Assembly (NCBI RefSeq): GCF_016920785.2
Contig: NW_024609835.1
Location: 21,667,108 to 21,731,107, forward strand
From: Ixodes scapularis
Taxonomy: Eukaryota > Arthropoda > Arachnida > Ixodida > Ixodidae
Reading direction: 5' to 3'
DNA: 64,000 bases
Numbering within the stretch: position 1 is the stretch's first letter; each line of letters starts with the position of its first letter. Both the position numbers and the translations under genes were made by a program. Positions 24,985 to 36,720 of the stretch are shown one piece after another. The notes beneath the pieces were generated by a model. The model did not search any database. It was not told where the DNA came from and worked only from the letters and a program-made list of their open reading frames with translations.

Positions 24985-26804
24985 TGGTACCCCCTAAGGG
25001 GAAGCCCAGAAGGTAGACGAACAGCAGCGCATACTTTCAGCTGATTTTTGTTTGTGTTAACATCAAGTGTAAATACTACAACGCCAAACAAACAAACCAA
25101 GAGAAAAAGAAAACATAAAAAAGGCGCCACGTGCTTGTTAAGCCACCGTCACGCGCTGTTCCAGCGCATCTAAAACGCAACATTTCTATCTGACAGAGAT
25201 AGTGATGGTGCATTGAAGCAGTTTGGCTTTAATCACACAATCTTCCGTGCTTCTATAATTTCTTGAGTCGGTTTATCGTTGTTCGCACTGTTAATGCTTA
25301 ATGAGCACAATGCGCCATTTTTAATTGTTTTCTATTTTTTTCTTTGCGTTGCAGTATTCATATTTGATATTAGCTCAAATAAAATTTAGTTGTGAGTCAG
25401 CGCTGCGGTTCGTCCACCTTATCCTTTTCCTTATCCGTGTCTTTGCCCTGTTTTTTTCTATTATTTTTTACCATGAAATACTAACAAATCCAAATGTCAA
25501 CGTTAGCTTTTTTTTCTCGAACGCTGTAGCCATTCGTTGACTTACAGCTTTAAGAACACGAGGTCAGACTTAATGGCTCCGAATGGTCAGACTTAATGGC
25601 TCCAAAAAACACACACATTGAACGCCTTACTACTCGAAGACTGCACATTCATCAAGACCGCAGGGAAGGCTCAGTGGTGACACTCTCCACACCGCACTTC
25701 CGATAAAACAATGTCGCAGTGCTAGATTTTCTGCGTAAGCTACCGGAACTCAGCACACAGCATAGGTTAGACGTAACTGCTGCGTGAGCGTCTAGCTGGG
25801 ACTCTGGTTCATCAGTGAGAACTCCACTCTCCTGGGACTGCTGGCGCAGAACAAAGTCCAATCTGTTATTCCTTGCTGGCCTGCGGTAATTATTGAGAAA
25901 ATCCAGCACTGCAGCCTTCTTTAACTGTGAAGAGGTTTTCTTGATACGCCAAATAACCCCTGGCTCCCGCTTGCAATTAGGTCCTTGTATCGACGTCCGT
26001 CCCCCATGTGAAGTGCCTTGTTCACAAACGGCCAGTGGCCCTAGGCGTTTTTTTTTTTCTTGTTTGCCGGTTTTAGGTTTAAGGCTTAATCCGACTTCAC
26101 CGTTTTTCTTTCCTTTTTTTTTTTTTTTTTTTGCCTCTTTGCAACTTTTTACACGCGGGACTAAACGCATTCACCGTCGCGAAAAGGTAATTCCTCGTTT
26201 GTTTCGCTGAGGTGCCGATCCGTTCGGTCGGGATCGTTAGGGGGGGGGGGGGGAGGATTTAGAAAAAACGAGGGGACAGAGGCCCGCAAATTCCCGTTCT
26301 TTCTTCTTTCATTTTTTTTTCTTTTTAATAAGGAAAGCCGTTTTCGTAGACAAAGAATGATTGGTATTACTGGTTGAAGGAAGGCGTTCACTGAAAGACG
26401 AGGAACCATCGGGGTTGCTCTCGAAACCCTATTGGAAAAACGTACACGAAACAAACCTGCCGCTTTTACAATTCTGGTATGACACCACCATAATTTCTTG
26501 GTATTATGTATGCAGCTAGTTTGGTTTGGCGTTCTGCATAACTGGAGATACCGGCACCGCTATGGCTCCGGGTCTGTCTATACTGGCAGCCAGTTTGCTT
26601 GCCGATATGATTCCGTGTGGCTGGTATGATTTTGCGTCCGATGACGTAGGCGACCGCCGTCTTTCCAACAAAACGCTTACTCCACAGGACCACCGGTATA
26701 ACTAAATCATACATGCAGAAAGACGACCGCCATCTTCCACCAAAAACGTCCATCGTTCACCACCGGTATCGTACATACACCATGTATGTCGAAAAAGAAC
26801 ATAA
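24985..26804. other. No secure gene
   Basis: A minus-strand frame of about 172 codons at 25652-26170 starts in a Lys-rich stretch produced by a poly-T tract. The rest (about 120 residues) has no family I recognise, so I do not call it a gene. Repeated CTGGTAT/CCGGTAT motifs at 26470-26780 resemble the tandem region at 43310-43510. Confidence 0.45.
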
Positions 26805-27590
26805 GCCGCGTTTACATGAATGCGACTTAGTCGCATTGAATCCAGTTGCCGCATTCAATATATGATCATGTAAACGGCATAATGCGCAAAGCGCATCGCA
26901 TTTTGGAACGGGAAGGATAATCGCAAGGCGCTCGCTGCAGGAGCGAGTGAACAGCTGAGAACATGGCGGCGGCCAACCTCGTCAGCGGCGCGGAGAGCGG
27001 TCCCGCAATTTTTTTTCCCGAGAACAAACGCAAGCTTTTGTGGCGATCATAAGTAAGCGGAATATAGCGGAGCTGCTCGGTGAGGGCGGCCCCGTCCAAA
27101 CCTTTGCGAAGTACGACTTGCGCGTCCGAAGGGGTCACAATGGCTTCAGTGCAAGCACGAATGACACCCGAGAGCTCCGAGCACTGTAGAGCACTGCATG
27201 GTAGCGCAGAACGAGCAGCTCCTACTTCGGTGCCGTTCCTGGCTGCGCAAGAGCCTCTCGGACTCGGGGTCCGGTTGGTCCTGTCGCGATCGGCGAGGTC
27301 TGGCGCGGCGAAACGCGGAGGCTTCCTCAAAGCGTGGGCACACACGTCGCCTCTCGTTCAGAGTGAACCGGCGGCCCGGCCTGGAGTCCTAAACGCCTTG
27401 GTTTTGATGCTTCTTCCGTCTCGCAACTTCTTCCACAGCACCGAAGACAGCGGACACGATCTTTACTTTCACTGAATGCGTCGAAAGGACTCCACGTGCG
27501 ATGCACCGGAAAACGTGGTGCGGCTGGTGCCGGAACGGAACTGCGGAACTTCGAGCTTTGAGTTAACGTGCACGGCAAGAAACCGATCGT
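26805..27590. mobile_element. Harbinger-type nonautonomous element, one end preserved
   Basis: The left end GCCGCGTTTACATGAATGCG is preceded by TAA (26802-26804), the 3-bp TWA target of PIF/Harbinger elements. The body is a homologue of the complete element at 61897-62877 in opposite orientation: shared terminal 60 bp, a second internal CATGTAAACGG motif, and GAGAACATGGCGGCGGCC. Homology fades near 27590 and no right TIR is seen, so this copy is truncated or recombined. GC-rich frames on both strands probably do not code. Confidence 0.7.
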
Positions 27591-27599
27591 AACACCAAG

Positions 27600-28098
27600 C
27601 CGCGGATACCGCATCGCCGGTCGACAGCGGCAAACGGCCCGTTGCTCGTACTCGGCAAACTCGGCGTCTTTTCGTGGCCCCTCGCGTCCTCGCAACCAGC
27701 CACAAACTCACCAGCCCGCAACCGGAGCGACCGTAGCCGGCGTTGGAGAAAACCGAAACCGAAACCGAAACTTAAGGCTTCCGCCCAGTGGCTTCGGTGC
27801 TTCCGCTGCCGCGGCTTTTCTAAGTTCGCGGCTTCCACTTCCGGTCGTCGCGGAGATGGCGAACAATGGCGAAGATAGCGCGATGTGGTTCGTTGGCTCG
27901 TTTACGGTTACGGGACAGATGTTTTGCGGTCCGTTTCTACTGCGTCTCTGGTTCTAAACTCGACGGCGCCTCTCATAGTTCAACCAGGTGTGGTCGGCCT
28001 GGGTCAGCGCGGTCGGCTCGCCTCGTCCGATCTCCGGACCGCCGGCGACTTCCGAGTTCTTTAGGCCTGGGATCCGAAGGCGTCTGTCTCCGTGAAAC
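27600..28098 (+). promoter_or_regulatory. CpG-rich putative promoter and first exon
   Basis: This is the most CpG-dense non-transposon stretch in the window. It ends at a good donor, AACG|GTAAGC, at 28099. Two overlapping frames open at ATGs at 27856 and 27866; one stops at 27957 and the other runs to the donor but stops early in the next candidate exon. I read it as a 5' UTR exon with upstream ORFs feeding the transcript at 29682-41705. A short ACCGAA tandem is at 27750-27772. Confidence 0.3.
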
Positions 28099-28605
28099 GG
28101 TAAGCGAATCTCGTCCCGTTTTCGTTCTACTTTTAAATTACGTTTGGTGCGCTACTGTGTAAGCATGCGTGCCAAGTGTTCGTGACAATTTTGAACTAGA
28201 ATAATTGTGCGTCATTGCGGTTTGTCATTTACCGCAAATGTAAATCGAGCAATGAACGAGGAGTAAATCGAGCAATGAACGAGGAGCCATGCTTGAAAAC
28301 GATGTATGTACGATGTTAACTTCTACCTGTGCGGCTTTAAAGAAAGTCAAGACTGGTTACGGTTGGATGCAAGGCTGGTCCCAATGCAATGTTAAGCACT
28401 TAGAGCGCCTTTCTGAACGGCATGTAAGCAATATAGCGATCAACGAGACGAGCGACGGCGAGAAGCTACAAGTGCCGGCGCCGAGCGACGAAGATTTCTC
28501 ACTCCCGCTGCTTGCGCCGCTCGGTTCTTGGGCTTCTAGAAAACGTCGCTCATCGCCTTGGTCGCTCGCACCAATCGCTTTCATAATGTGTGTGTCGTCG
28601 CGCGG

Positions 28606-29384
28606 CCGTGTTTATTCGAATATAAGTCGACCTTTTTTTTTTTCTTTTTTTTTTTTTCGGAAATTGTGACTAAAGAATTTCGACACCTGTATTCGCGACC
28701 AAATTTTGCGACCCTACCGGAGGCATGAAGCTATCGAGTCACCGAGCCGGCGTTGCCGTAGAGCCGCGCCGCTTCTTGTTTCAAAAAGCTTTTGGTAACC
28801 GAAATGGCTCGCCGCCCGCGGTGGCCCGTGCCGCTCCTCGGGCGTCGGATGTCGACATCGCGCCTCTAGCGTTCCCCTTGCTGGGCAACGGGGAAGGAGA
28901 GGAACGCGATGCGCCACGCACTTTACCCTCCATCCTTGCAAACGCGCACAAAAAAAAAAAAAAAAAAAGTTACTTTTGTTAGTTGCTTGAGGCGGCTCGG
29001 CTCGCGTGTTGCTCATGGCGACACGGCGGCTTTGCTTGCGTCTTTGTAGTTTGTCTTCCGTCGCTTCGCACCTTCTTTCGTTTCCTGTCGTCATTTTACA
29101 ATGGTGTCAGTGAAGTATTGCTGCGAATACGCGAGGATGTCTACCCAGCTGAAGAAGCTTCGGACGACGATGACATGTCCAGAAGTTCTGACGGTGATGA
29201 AGTTTTTGGCATCGCCCCGTGATTTAGCTGAGAGTGATGTAAATAAAGGTTTGTTTCTTTCTTTTGCCCAAAATTTCCCCTGTTCTTAAAAATAAAAAAA
29301 AAGTCGACCTATATTTGAATTACTTTTTTTTTATTCTCTATGGACCCAGTAAATAGGGTTCGACCTATTTTCGAGTAAATACGG
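28606..29384. mobile_element. pogo/Tigger-like element, nonautonomous
   Basis: The left end CCGTGTTTATTCGAATATAA and the right end (complement CCGTATTTACTCGAAAATAG) are TIRs, each followed inward by a GTCGAC-containing repeat beside poly-T. TA follows the right end; the left flank no longer shows TA. Near 29117-29222 a frame ends in an acidic Glu/Asp/Ser tail (SDDDDMS), resembling the C-terminus of pogo-class transposases. The remainder is not open. Confidence 0.6.
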
Positions 29385-29500
29385 TAACTTTAATTTTTAT
29401 TTTGGTTTACGTCGGACGCAACTCGAATGCTTGACAGTTACGTTGGGCGTAACTTTAATTTTTATTTCGGGTTCCGTCGGACGTAACGTTAGACACTCCG
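29385..29500. repeat. Two-copy 65-bp tandem repeat
   Basis: TAACTTTAATTTTTATTT is followed by GTCGGACG, and the pair recurs 65 bp later (29385 and 29450). It directly abuts the right end of the pogo-like element. Two diverged copies only. Confidence 0.7.
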
Positions 29501-29681
29501 TTACACTTAAGGAAAATAGGGGCTGCTGGTTCATCATAAACAACCATTTGTGTTTAATTAAAATGCATCACTGACCTCAAAAAAAAAAAAAATGATACTG
29601 CTATCCTAGAGTTTATGCTATAGGAATGTAGCGCTTCAGATAAATTTGTTAATTTTTACTTTTAGTCCCTGCCCCCTCCAG

Positions 29682-29849
29682 ATACCACATCTGGCCTAAA
29701 GCAGTGTTCCGGATCTCCTTCCAAGACCTCAGGCGGGTCGTCATTCAATCCATGAGTCGGCGGCGTCTCATGGGCGTGTTGCTGTTGCTTACTGGATGGT
29801 GCTACCGAGGGAAAAGTGGTCATGCTTGGGAAAGCCAAGTATGGCCGCC
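29682..29849 (+). CDS. Candidate exon encoding a signal-peptide-like N-terminus
   Basis: It is bounded by a pyrimidine-rich acceptor (CCCCTCCAG, AG at 29680-29681) and a strong donor GTAAGT at 29850. One frame is open throughout. From ATG 29752 it encodes MSRRRLMGVLLLLTGWC, a basic n-region plus Leu-rich core like a short signal peptide. It leaves two bases, which the exons starting at 33754 or 36077 complete in frame to give about 76 residues ending at TGA 33884-33886 or 36207-36209. No family is recognised. The signals are individually good, but there is no homology support; a noncoding spliced RNA is the main alternative. Confidence 0.3.
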
Positions 29850-31443
29850 GTAAGTATACATATTGTCTTTACCTTTGCTGGAATCCACTTTTAAGAAATG
29901 CACAGTTCGCATGTGTGCATCTCTCAATGTTTCCACAGTCGGCTGTGTGTTTTTTTTTTTTTTTTTTTTGAGTGCTCCAACTCTGCTAGTGCTAGTTTCT
30001 CTAGATCATGCAAATGGGATGCAACACTAAACCACATATGCTCTCGCAACAAGCAGTGCTGTGCAGAAGCACAGTGGAATTTACTCTAGCTTTATAATGC
30101 AGCACAAAATAGTTGACTCCAAGTATAGCTACTTTTGTGACTCCGTTTAACCAAAAGCTCTGCCGAAACAAACTTGCCGCCTTATAGGTAGTGCAAAAGA
30201 ACCTCGCGTGCCTAACCTTGAGAAGGGCATTTTTTTTATAGGTCAATTTTTTCTTAAACCAATACCTTCAGCCTCCTTGAAATGTTAACATCCTGTGACA
30301 CACGGAAGAACAGTAAACTCTTTAATGTTGGCGAACCTTTAATTTTCGCGGCCTTTAATTTTGCAGAATTCAGTGGCTGCGATTATGTGCTCTGTGACTG
30401 ATTCGAGAAGAAATAGGGGCCACAAAGATAAGGGGGTTTTACTGTACATCGGAGGAAAGAGGAAGTCACTTTTGTTTGTATGCAAGAGTAAAACCAACAA
30501 CAACAATCATGGTGTCGACACTTTGTGAGCCTATCTGTGTCTATTGAATGATATCAATTTTGTTTTAGTTCGTTAAACATTGTTGCCTGTACACTGTGGG
30601 ATGTCGTCTTCAACACGAGCAGTGGTTTTCCCTGAAGTAGGCAGCATGGACGCGTGCCGCAGCGCAACATAGTTCATTTGCAGGTGGTACCGCAGGTTGA
30701 AGGATGGTTGGCACAATATGGGGGAATCACAATTCAATGTTCTACCTCGGGCGTAGACAAGATTTGCTCATTCTAAATCATTTTGTCTAAAAATCGGGGA
30801 TTTGCGATGAATGTACCCGCATGGTTGGAAGGGCCAGACAAGCCTTGTGAGCGCTTCGTTTTCTAGCGTCTCAGTCCTGAACCCACTCACGCACCACATG
30901 TGTAGATGTTCCAATACATGGGACCACTTATTTGGAAAATGGTGAATGGCAACTGTTATCTTTATCAGACTTCTGTATTATGGTCAAAGTTGGACTGCAT
31001 ATTTGCAATACTTTTTCTCACTTAAAAATATGTCATACTAAAATATGTAGAATAGCCGATGACAAAAAGAGAATGGCTGGGCGTCCTCCAGCACGTGCTT
31101 GTGCTTTTTACCCCACTTTGGACAGATGTGCTTGCTCCAGGCTCATGAGGCGCTGAAACGTCATCGAAGGTAGCAGACGGGCTGGTGGTGGAACAACGGA
31201 GACTTCTCCCTGCCTTCCTCATGCTGTCAGTGAGCGTGTACCTCTATACTCTAACTTAGCTTAACCTGCACAGAGCTGAGGAGAATAGGCTTGGCGAGTG
31301 CCCTTACTGCATATGCATTTGTACAGCTGAGGCACTTTCTGAATCAAGAACATTGTGTATCTTACCTTCAAAAACACATCATTTTGGGGGTGCAAGAGGA
31401 ATTGTAAGGCATATCTTTGTTTGTATTGTCCTATTACGTATCG

Positions 31444-31597
31444 CAGGCACGTAGCCAGGGGGAGGCTTATGAGGCCCGGCCCCCCCCCCCCCCCGATATC
31501 TTCCATTTTGCATGGGTCCTCCTCTCCCCCCTCCCCCTCATACAGCATTTTGTTATGAGTGGGCCCCCCCTGAAACAAAATCCTGGCTACGTGCCTG
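31444..31597. mobile_element. hAT MITE, copy 3
   Basis: It belongs to the same family as 11107-11268 and 11418-11601: TIR CAGGCACGTAGCCAGG, C-rich body, and 8-bp target duplication ACGTATCG/ACGCATCG (31436-31443 and 31598-31605) with one mismatch. Confidence 0.88.
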
Positions 31598-32260
31598 ACG
31601 CATCGACTCCAACTTAATGCGGAGTCGACCCACCTTGTTGATAAATTTAATGCCTGCCAGGTAATTTGTTTTGCATTCAGTTAATATATCAGTATTCAGT
31701 TAGGTATCCCAAGTCATTAGTCGTTGAGATGCAGTCTCTCTGTAAGTCAGTCATGTTTAACATTCATAAAACTGCTTGTCAAATAATGGCACTGTCGAGG
31801 ACATGTACTCGGCTCGAGCAATCGCTGTCCACAAGCTGGTTGTGTGGATACAGGCAGCAAACATCCCGGTTGAAACGTCCTTCCTCGCAATGTAGCTCAA
31901 GACTAGGTCAGGGCCCCACTCACAAACGTCTATACTTTGCATCTCTTTAAGCTGGACCACTTTTTACACTACAAGCCATTGCAGCAAAAACAGTGTGACA
32001 CATGATTATAAGCTCGACGTACCATGGCGTCCAACTTGAAGGTCACATGGCTTGCAGCTTCTGCCGTGGTTAACTTTAAACTGAGATAGTTTGGAATAAT
32101 GCTCTCGGTTTTTAGTGTTGCCCGGCACGGTTAACAATTTGGTGATATAGTGCTGCATTGAAAAATCTGCATTCGTGACTGTATCACCTTATGAATGCAT
32201 ACTAGCTATTAAACTCTCCATTCTGCAGAGAAATGAAATGCACTTTGCTTCCAATTGCAG

Positions 32261-32412
32261 CTACTTCTGGAACTTCATGGTATGAAGCACCTTATGGCTG
32301 CAAGCTCTGACCGATCTTGTTCTCTGGTCTGCGCAGGCCCATTGCAGGGAGTCACTCCGAGAGCCTCACCAGAGGTTCCTGCCCGTGGTCGTTCTAAATT
32401 TTTTTCTTGTAG
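32261..32412 (+). other. Exon-like unit 1 of three related copies
   Basis: It is preceded by AG (32259-32260) after CCAATTG and followed by G|GTATGC at 32413. It starts CTACTT and aligns over most of its length with the units at 33754 and 36077 (shared TCTGGTC/CAGGCCC-type blocks), and the donor hexamer is the same. Here every frame that is open in the other copies contains a stop, so this oldest-looking copy is probably noncoding or skipped. Confidence 0.35.
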
Positions 32413-33423
32413 GTATGCATCCTTTCTGTCTTTCCCTAATGTACTCGGGCGTTTTCTTTTCATTGTCGCAGATTTGCCTCAAAATTGGTTCAGCACAGAA
32501 ATGGATGCTGTACAACCGTATCCCGCATATTTTGTTCAAGATAACTTTTCTTTGCGAAAGCTAGATTTTTTTTATAAAGGTTAGTTTTTTTTGTTTTTAT
32601 TTACAAATTTATTTGAGTTTCCATGGGCAACACTAAGACGTTATGCCAAGGGCAAGGACAAGTTCGCTGCTCTAACTTGTTCTCAACTGATTGCAAGAAA
32701 TTTTGTTAATGTCGTGAAACCTCCTTCCAGCACTTGCTTTGCAGCATGGAAACAAATTATACATGGGACATACTCTTTTTTAGACTGCTTGCTCATTCTG
32801 CAGGTCTGCCTTCTATAGATGTCGTGCTACTGGAGAGCAGGCGAATTCGATTGTTGGTTTTGCCATTGCTTTTTTTTAGCTGTTGTCTTAATAGTTCTTG
32901 TAAATTTAAAAATTTTCCTAAAAAGCAAGTCGGCAAGAATATCTAGTTTGACTAGTTAGCTGGAAATAATGATCTAGTACCCTTTAGTCAGTAAAATAGA
33001 TAGTGTATGCCGCTGTTAGTGTCAAGTTGAGATGCACGCTTTTTAGGCATTTTGCGCAGAGTGGTACCCATTTTTATTGGTTAGCCTCTTGGTGCGCCAA
33101 CTAAACTCTTTCTATCCAGACACCTGCCCTTTGCTTTTATTTGGCAGGCTCTGGCAATAAAATAATATAGTGTTATTCCTCGGTGGCTTAAAAACCTAAA
33201 GAAAGAAGTTTCTCCATGTTTAAACGCAAAGTTTTATAAAGGCAAAAATGAATTAAGCCAATAGCAGACGACACATAGCCTCAACAGTGCTCCGCGCCAA
33301 CAGCGTTGCGTCAAAATAGTGGTCGTCTCCTTTTTGCTGCCTTCTCTCTCCCTCCTTCGGCGCTCTCCTCCCTTTCCTCCTTTCCGCCACCTTTGTCACC
33401 ACACCCACTGGCTAAACTCTCCC

Positions 33424-35793
33424 ACTATACGGCTCTGCATTGCAATAGTAGTTTTTTTTATAGTCTTTAGAGTTAAATGTGAATATTTGACAGAAATCTC
33501 CCAGGTTGGGGTGAAAGAGGGTTAAATGAATGCATTTGATCATTCGCCTTAATTCAGTACCCATCATTTCAAGGCCTGTGTGGCCTTGTCCTGGGGTGTG
33601 TCTATGACTGTGGCTGTGAAGGAGCAGTTTTTTAATAGGTACAAGTACAAAGTATAAAAGCAAAAGGATCTATGTGCTGATCACGAAAGAATATGCTAGC
33701 CATTCTAATGTAGCTCTGCCAAGTACTTGATTGTGATTTGTTTTTATTTCCAGCTACTTGGTTGCCTCAAGATCTGGGGATCCTAGTGGCCACAAGCTTG
33801 GACTCAATCTTCTTCTGTGGTCCGGCCAGGACCATGGGGGAGGTAATCCCAGCAACAAGAGCATCACAGTATCTCCCTGCCTGTGACTTTCGATTAGCAT
33901 CACGACAAGGGCGTGCTCATGCCACCAAGTGTTAGGTATGCTACTCGAAATAAGCATTCTTACCTATTCTTGAAGTGAAACAGCAAAAGCACTGCTAAGC
34001 CTAAAATGCAAAAAACATTCAAATCTCGGGTTGGATGGAGTTCCAATTACAAAAAGGCGTCTGCAGACATGATTCACATGTGAACTTAAAGCCCACGGAT
34101 GTAGGTTCGACGGAGTCACAGAAATAACTTCCCGCAGATGGCTTCGCTAGTGCTATACCCAAACAAATTCTTAAAATAATCATTGTGTTACGTTGGTGTC
34201 ATCAATCTTATGTACCTACCCCACCCAGCAGTCGGGAGATTTGAAATATAAAAAAATGGGAACTTGCACATTGTCAGCTCTGCAAAGATAATATATTGAA
34301 CCGAGCATAGCACGTTCAACTTAAGAAAGCAATTCAGTGCAGGCCTAGTTTTAAGGTTCACATATTTGTTACTGCCCTTCATAATGAAGTAAAAACTGCT
34401 GAAGTTGTGGCCCACTACAGGCTTTCTATTAGTGTTAAAAAGTGTTATGGCAGTTTAAACAGCTCGCTCCAAATATTTTCTAGAAATGCATAGGTCTATG
34501 GAAATTATTATGTGGATGTTTGCAGACAGTCATGGTGAGACCAATCTTTAGTGCCAAGTGTTCCACTTATTCAGAGTTGGTTGAGTCTGTAAATATTGTA
34601 GGTCGCAAATTAAATTTTTATGGTATGCAATGGGCACAATCATACGTAATGACTAGCTCTACCTAGGGGAACTTTATACGTTTACTACGGCAAGATGGTT
34701 TCGCAAAACTAAGTATTTAGTTTATTCAACTCCTGCACTAACCTTATCTCTAGAAATTTTTTATATTCTTTAATATTCTTTACGATGCTGAGTTAGGATT
34801 CTGGAAGTAGTTTTTCTAGAACTACGCTAGACATTTCCAGTTGATAATTTTTCTCGCAAAGCATTCGAGAGAGCCAAACCCTATAATATACGGATGGAGT
34901 TCCAGAATGATGCGACTGGCAGTTTGAAACATTCGGCACTGTAACAGTAATAATGCCATGTCATTTGCCTATGTAATGCTCATTTTCGCAGATCAAACTG
35001 CTTTTTCCGTCTGCACTCATTTTCAGTGGACTCATTCAGCGAACTCGCACCCGAGACTGCAGCGCTGGGTTCTGCGAAGTAATTTGAATGAATATAGATG
35101 CAACAGGTTTCTTTGAGTGTGCGTCTAACACGTATTCTTCACATTGAATCTGCTACTGTATTTATGACCGTGTCCTTAAATGTATCCACATTCCAGCTTA
35201 TTTTTATTTTGACGTTTGAGTTTTCTTCAGTACTTTTCTCAACATCTGTGCTTGTTGAGCCGTACTCAAGACCATACATCTTGTCTTTTCCTATTACATT
35301 AATATATAAAACTGTTGATGCCGAGTGAGAATTCAAGGTACCGAATCTGTCGTGCGAGTTAAATAAGAACCAATAGAAAGCTCTACAAAGGAAATTTTGT
35401 TAAAGGAGGCTGTATAAGCATTAAAATAGCACACGCCATGCTAAAAAAAAAAAATACAAATTCTTGTTAGGTATGCAAGGATGACACTGCTGTGCTGTTT
35501 CTGATGTGTCACAAAAAAAAATCAGTGCCATACAGTGTTCCTTATGGAAGTACAAACTGTCGAATTCAAAGCCCAGAAGTTTTATTCAAGAATGTTCCTC
35601 AATACAAATGTATTTAGAGATCTGAGCCACTGACTCATACATGACTATGTGGCAAACATTCATTTTCATGTGCATTATAGTTTACAAGGTCAAGTCTGCA
35701 TTGATTTATTGCATTCATGCTGAAACTGGGAGGGGTTCTCTGGGTATGAATAAAGATATAAACATTTCTTAAAATCAAAACATTTGAGAACAG
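33424..35793. repeat. Tandem segmental duplication, copy 1 (2.37 kb)
   Basis: From ACTATACGGCTCTGCATTGC to GAGAACAG the sequence is repeated directly downstream from 35794 with roughly 90% identity by eye. Copy 1 keeps the empty sites of both transposons found in copy 2 and has extra sequence near 33603-33665. The duplicated unit contains an exon-like segment (33754-33935). Confidence 0.9.
33754..33935 (+). CDS. Candidate alternative exon, unit 2
   Basis: The acceptor is TTTTTATTTCCAG, with AG at 33752-33753; the donor is TTAG|GTATGC at 33936. In phase with the exon ending at 29849 it adds 44 residues including a split Pro, Ser/Gly/Asn-rich and ending at TGA 33884-33886. Another frame stays open to TAG 33933-33935. 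Unit 3 has the same length (182 bp), no indels and the same stop. About half of the coding differences between units 2 and 3 are synonymous, which does not prove selection. Confidence 0.28.
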
Positions 35794-36076
35794 ACTATAC
35801 GGCTCTGCATTGCAGTAGTAGTTTTATTTGTGGTCTTTACAGTTGAATGTGAATATTTGACAGAAGTCTCTCAGGTTGGGGCGAAAGAGGGTTAAATGAA
35901 TGCATTTGATCATTCGCCTTAATTCGGTGCCCATCATTTTAACGCCTACGTGGCCTTGTCCTGGGGGGTGACTGTGACTAAAATAAGAGGATCTATGTGC
36001 TGATCACGAAAGAATATGCTAGCCATTCTAATGTAGCTCTGCCAAGTACTTGATTGTGATTTGTTTTTATTTTCAG

Positions 36077-36258
36077 CTACTTGGGTGCCTCAAGATCTGG
36101 AGATCCTAGTGGCCACAAGCTTGGACTCAATCTTTTTCTGTGGTCTGGCCAGGACCATGGGGGAGGTAATCCCAGCAACAAGAGCATCGCAGTATCTCCC
36201 TGCCTATGACTTTCGATCAGCGTCACGACAGGGGAGTCCTCGTGCCACCAGGTGTTAG
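36077..36258 (+). CDS. Candidate alternative exon, unit 3
   Basis: It is the duplicate of the 33754-33935 unit: acceptor TTTTATTTTCAG (AG at 36075-36076) and donor TTAG|GTATGC at 36259. Reading frame, exon length and TGA position are conserved with unit 2; 3 of 6 substitutions in the shared coding part change residues. It would act as a mutually exclusive or alternative exon if the gene is real. Confidence 0.28.
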
Positions 36259-36720
36259 GTATGCCACTTGAAATAAGCATTTTTCTTACCTATTACTAGA
36301 ACAGCAAAAGCACTACTAAGCCTAAAATGCAAAAAAACATATTCAAATATTGGGTTGGATGGAGTTCCAATTACAAAAAGGAGTCTGCAGACATGATTAA
36401 CATGTGAACTTAAAGCCCGCGGATGTAGGTTCGACGGTGTCACAGAAATAACTTCCCGCAGATCGCCTTGTTCGTGCTTTACCCAAATTCTTAAAATAAT
36501 CATTGTGTTTCGTTGGTGTCATCAATCTTATGTCCCTACCACACCCAGCAGTCGGGACATGTGAAATATAAAAAAACAGGAACTTGCACGTTCAGCTTAA
36601 GAAAAAAATTCAGTGCAGGCCTATATTCATGGTTCACATATGTGTAATTGCTCTTCATAATGAAGTGAAAACTGCTTAAGTTGTGGCCCACTACAGGCTT
36701 TCTATTAGTGTTAAAAAGTG

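Noticed and set aside
25652..26170. 172-codon minus-strand frame
   Set aside because: The first ~50 residues derive from poly-T/poly-A runs and the rest has no recognisable family. Kept only as a note in the regional entry.
34081..34115. GTAGGTTCGAC-type string resembling a tRNA B box
   Set aside because: No A box, cloverleaf or CCA-side stem could be formed. The match occurs in both duplication copies simply by descent.
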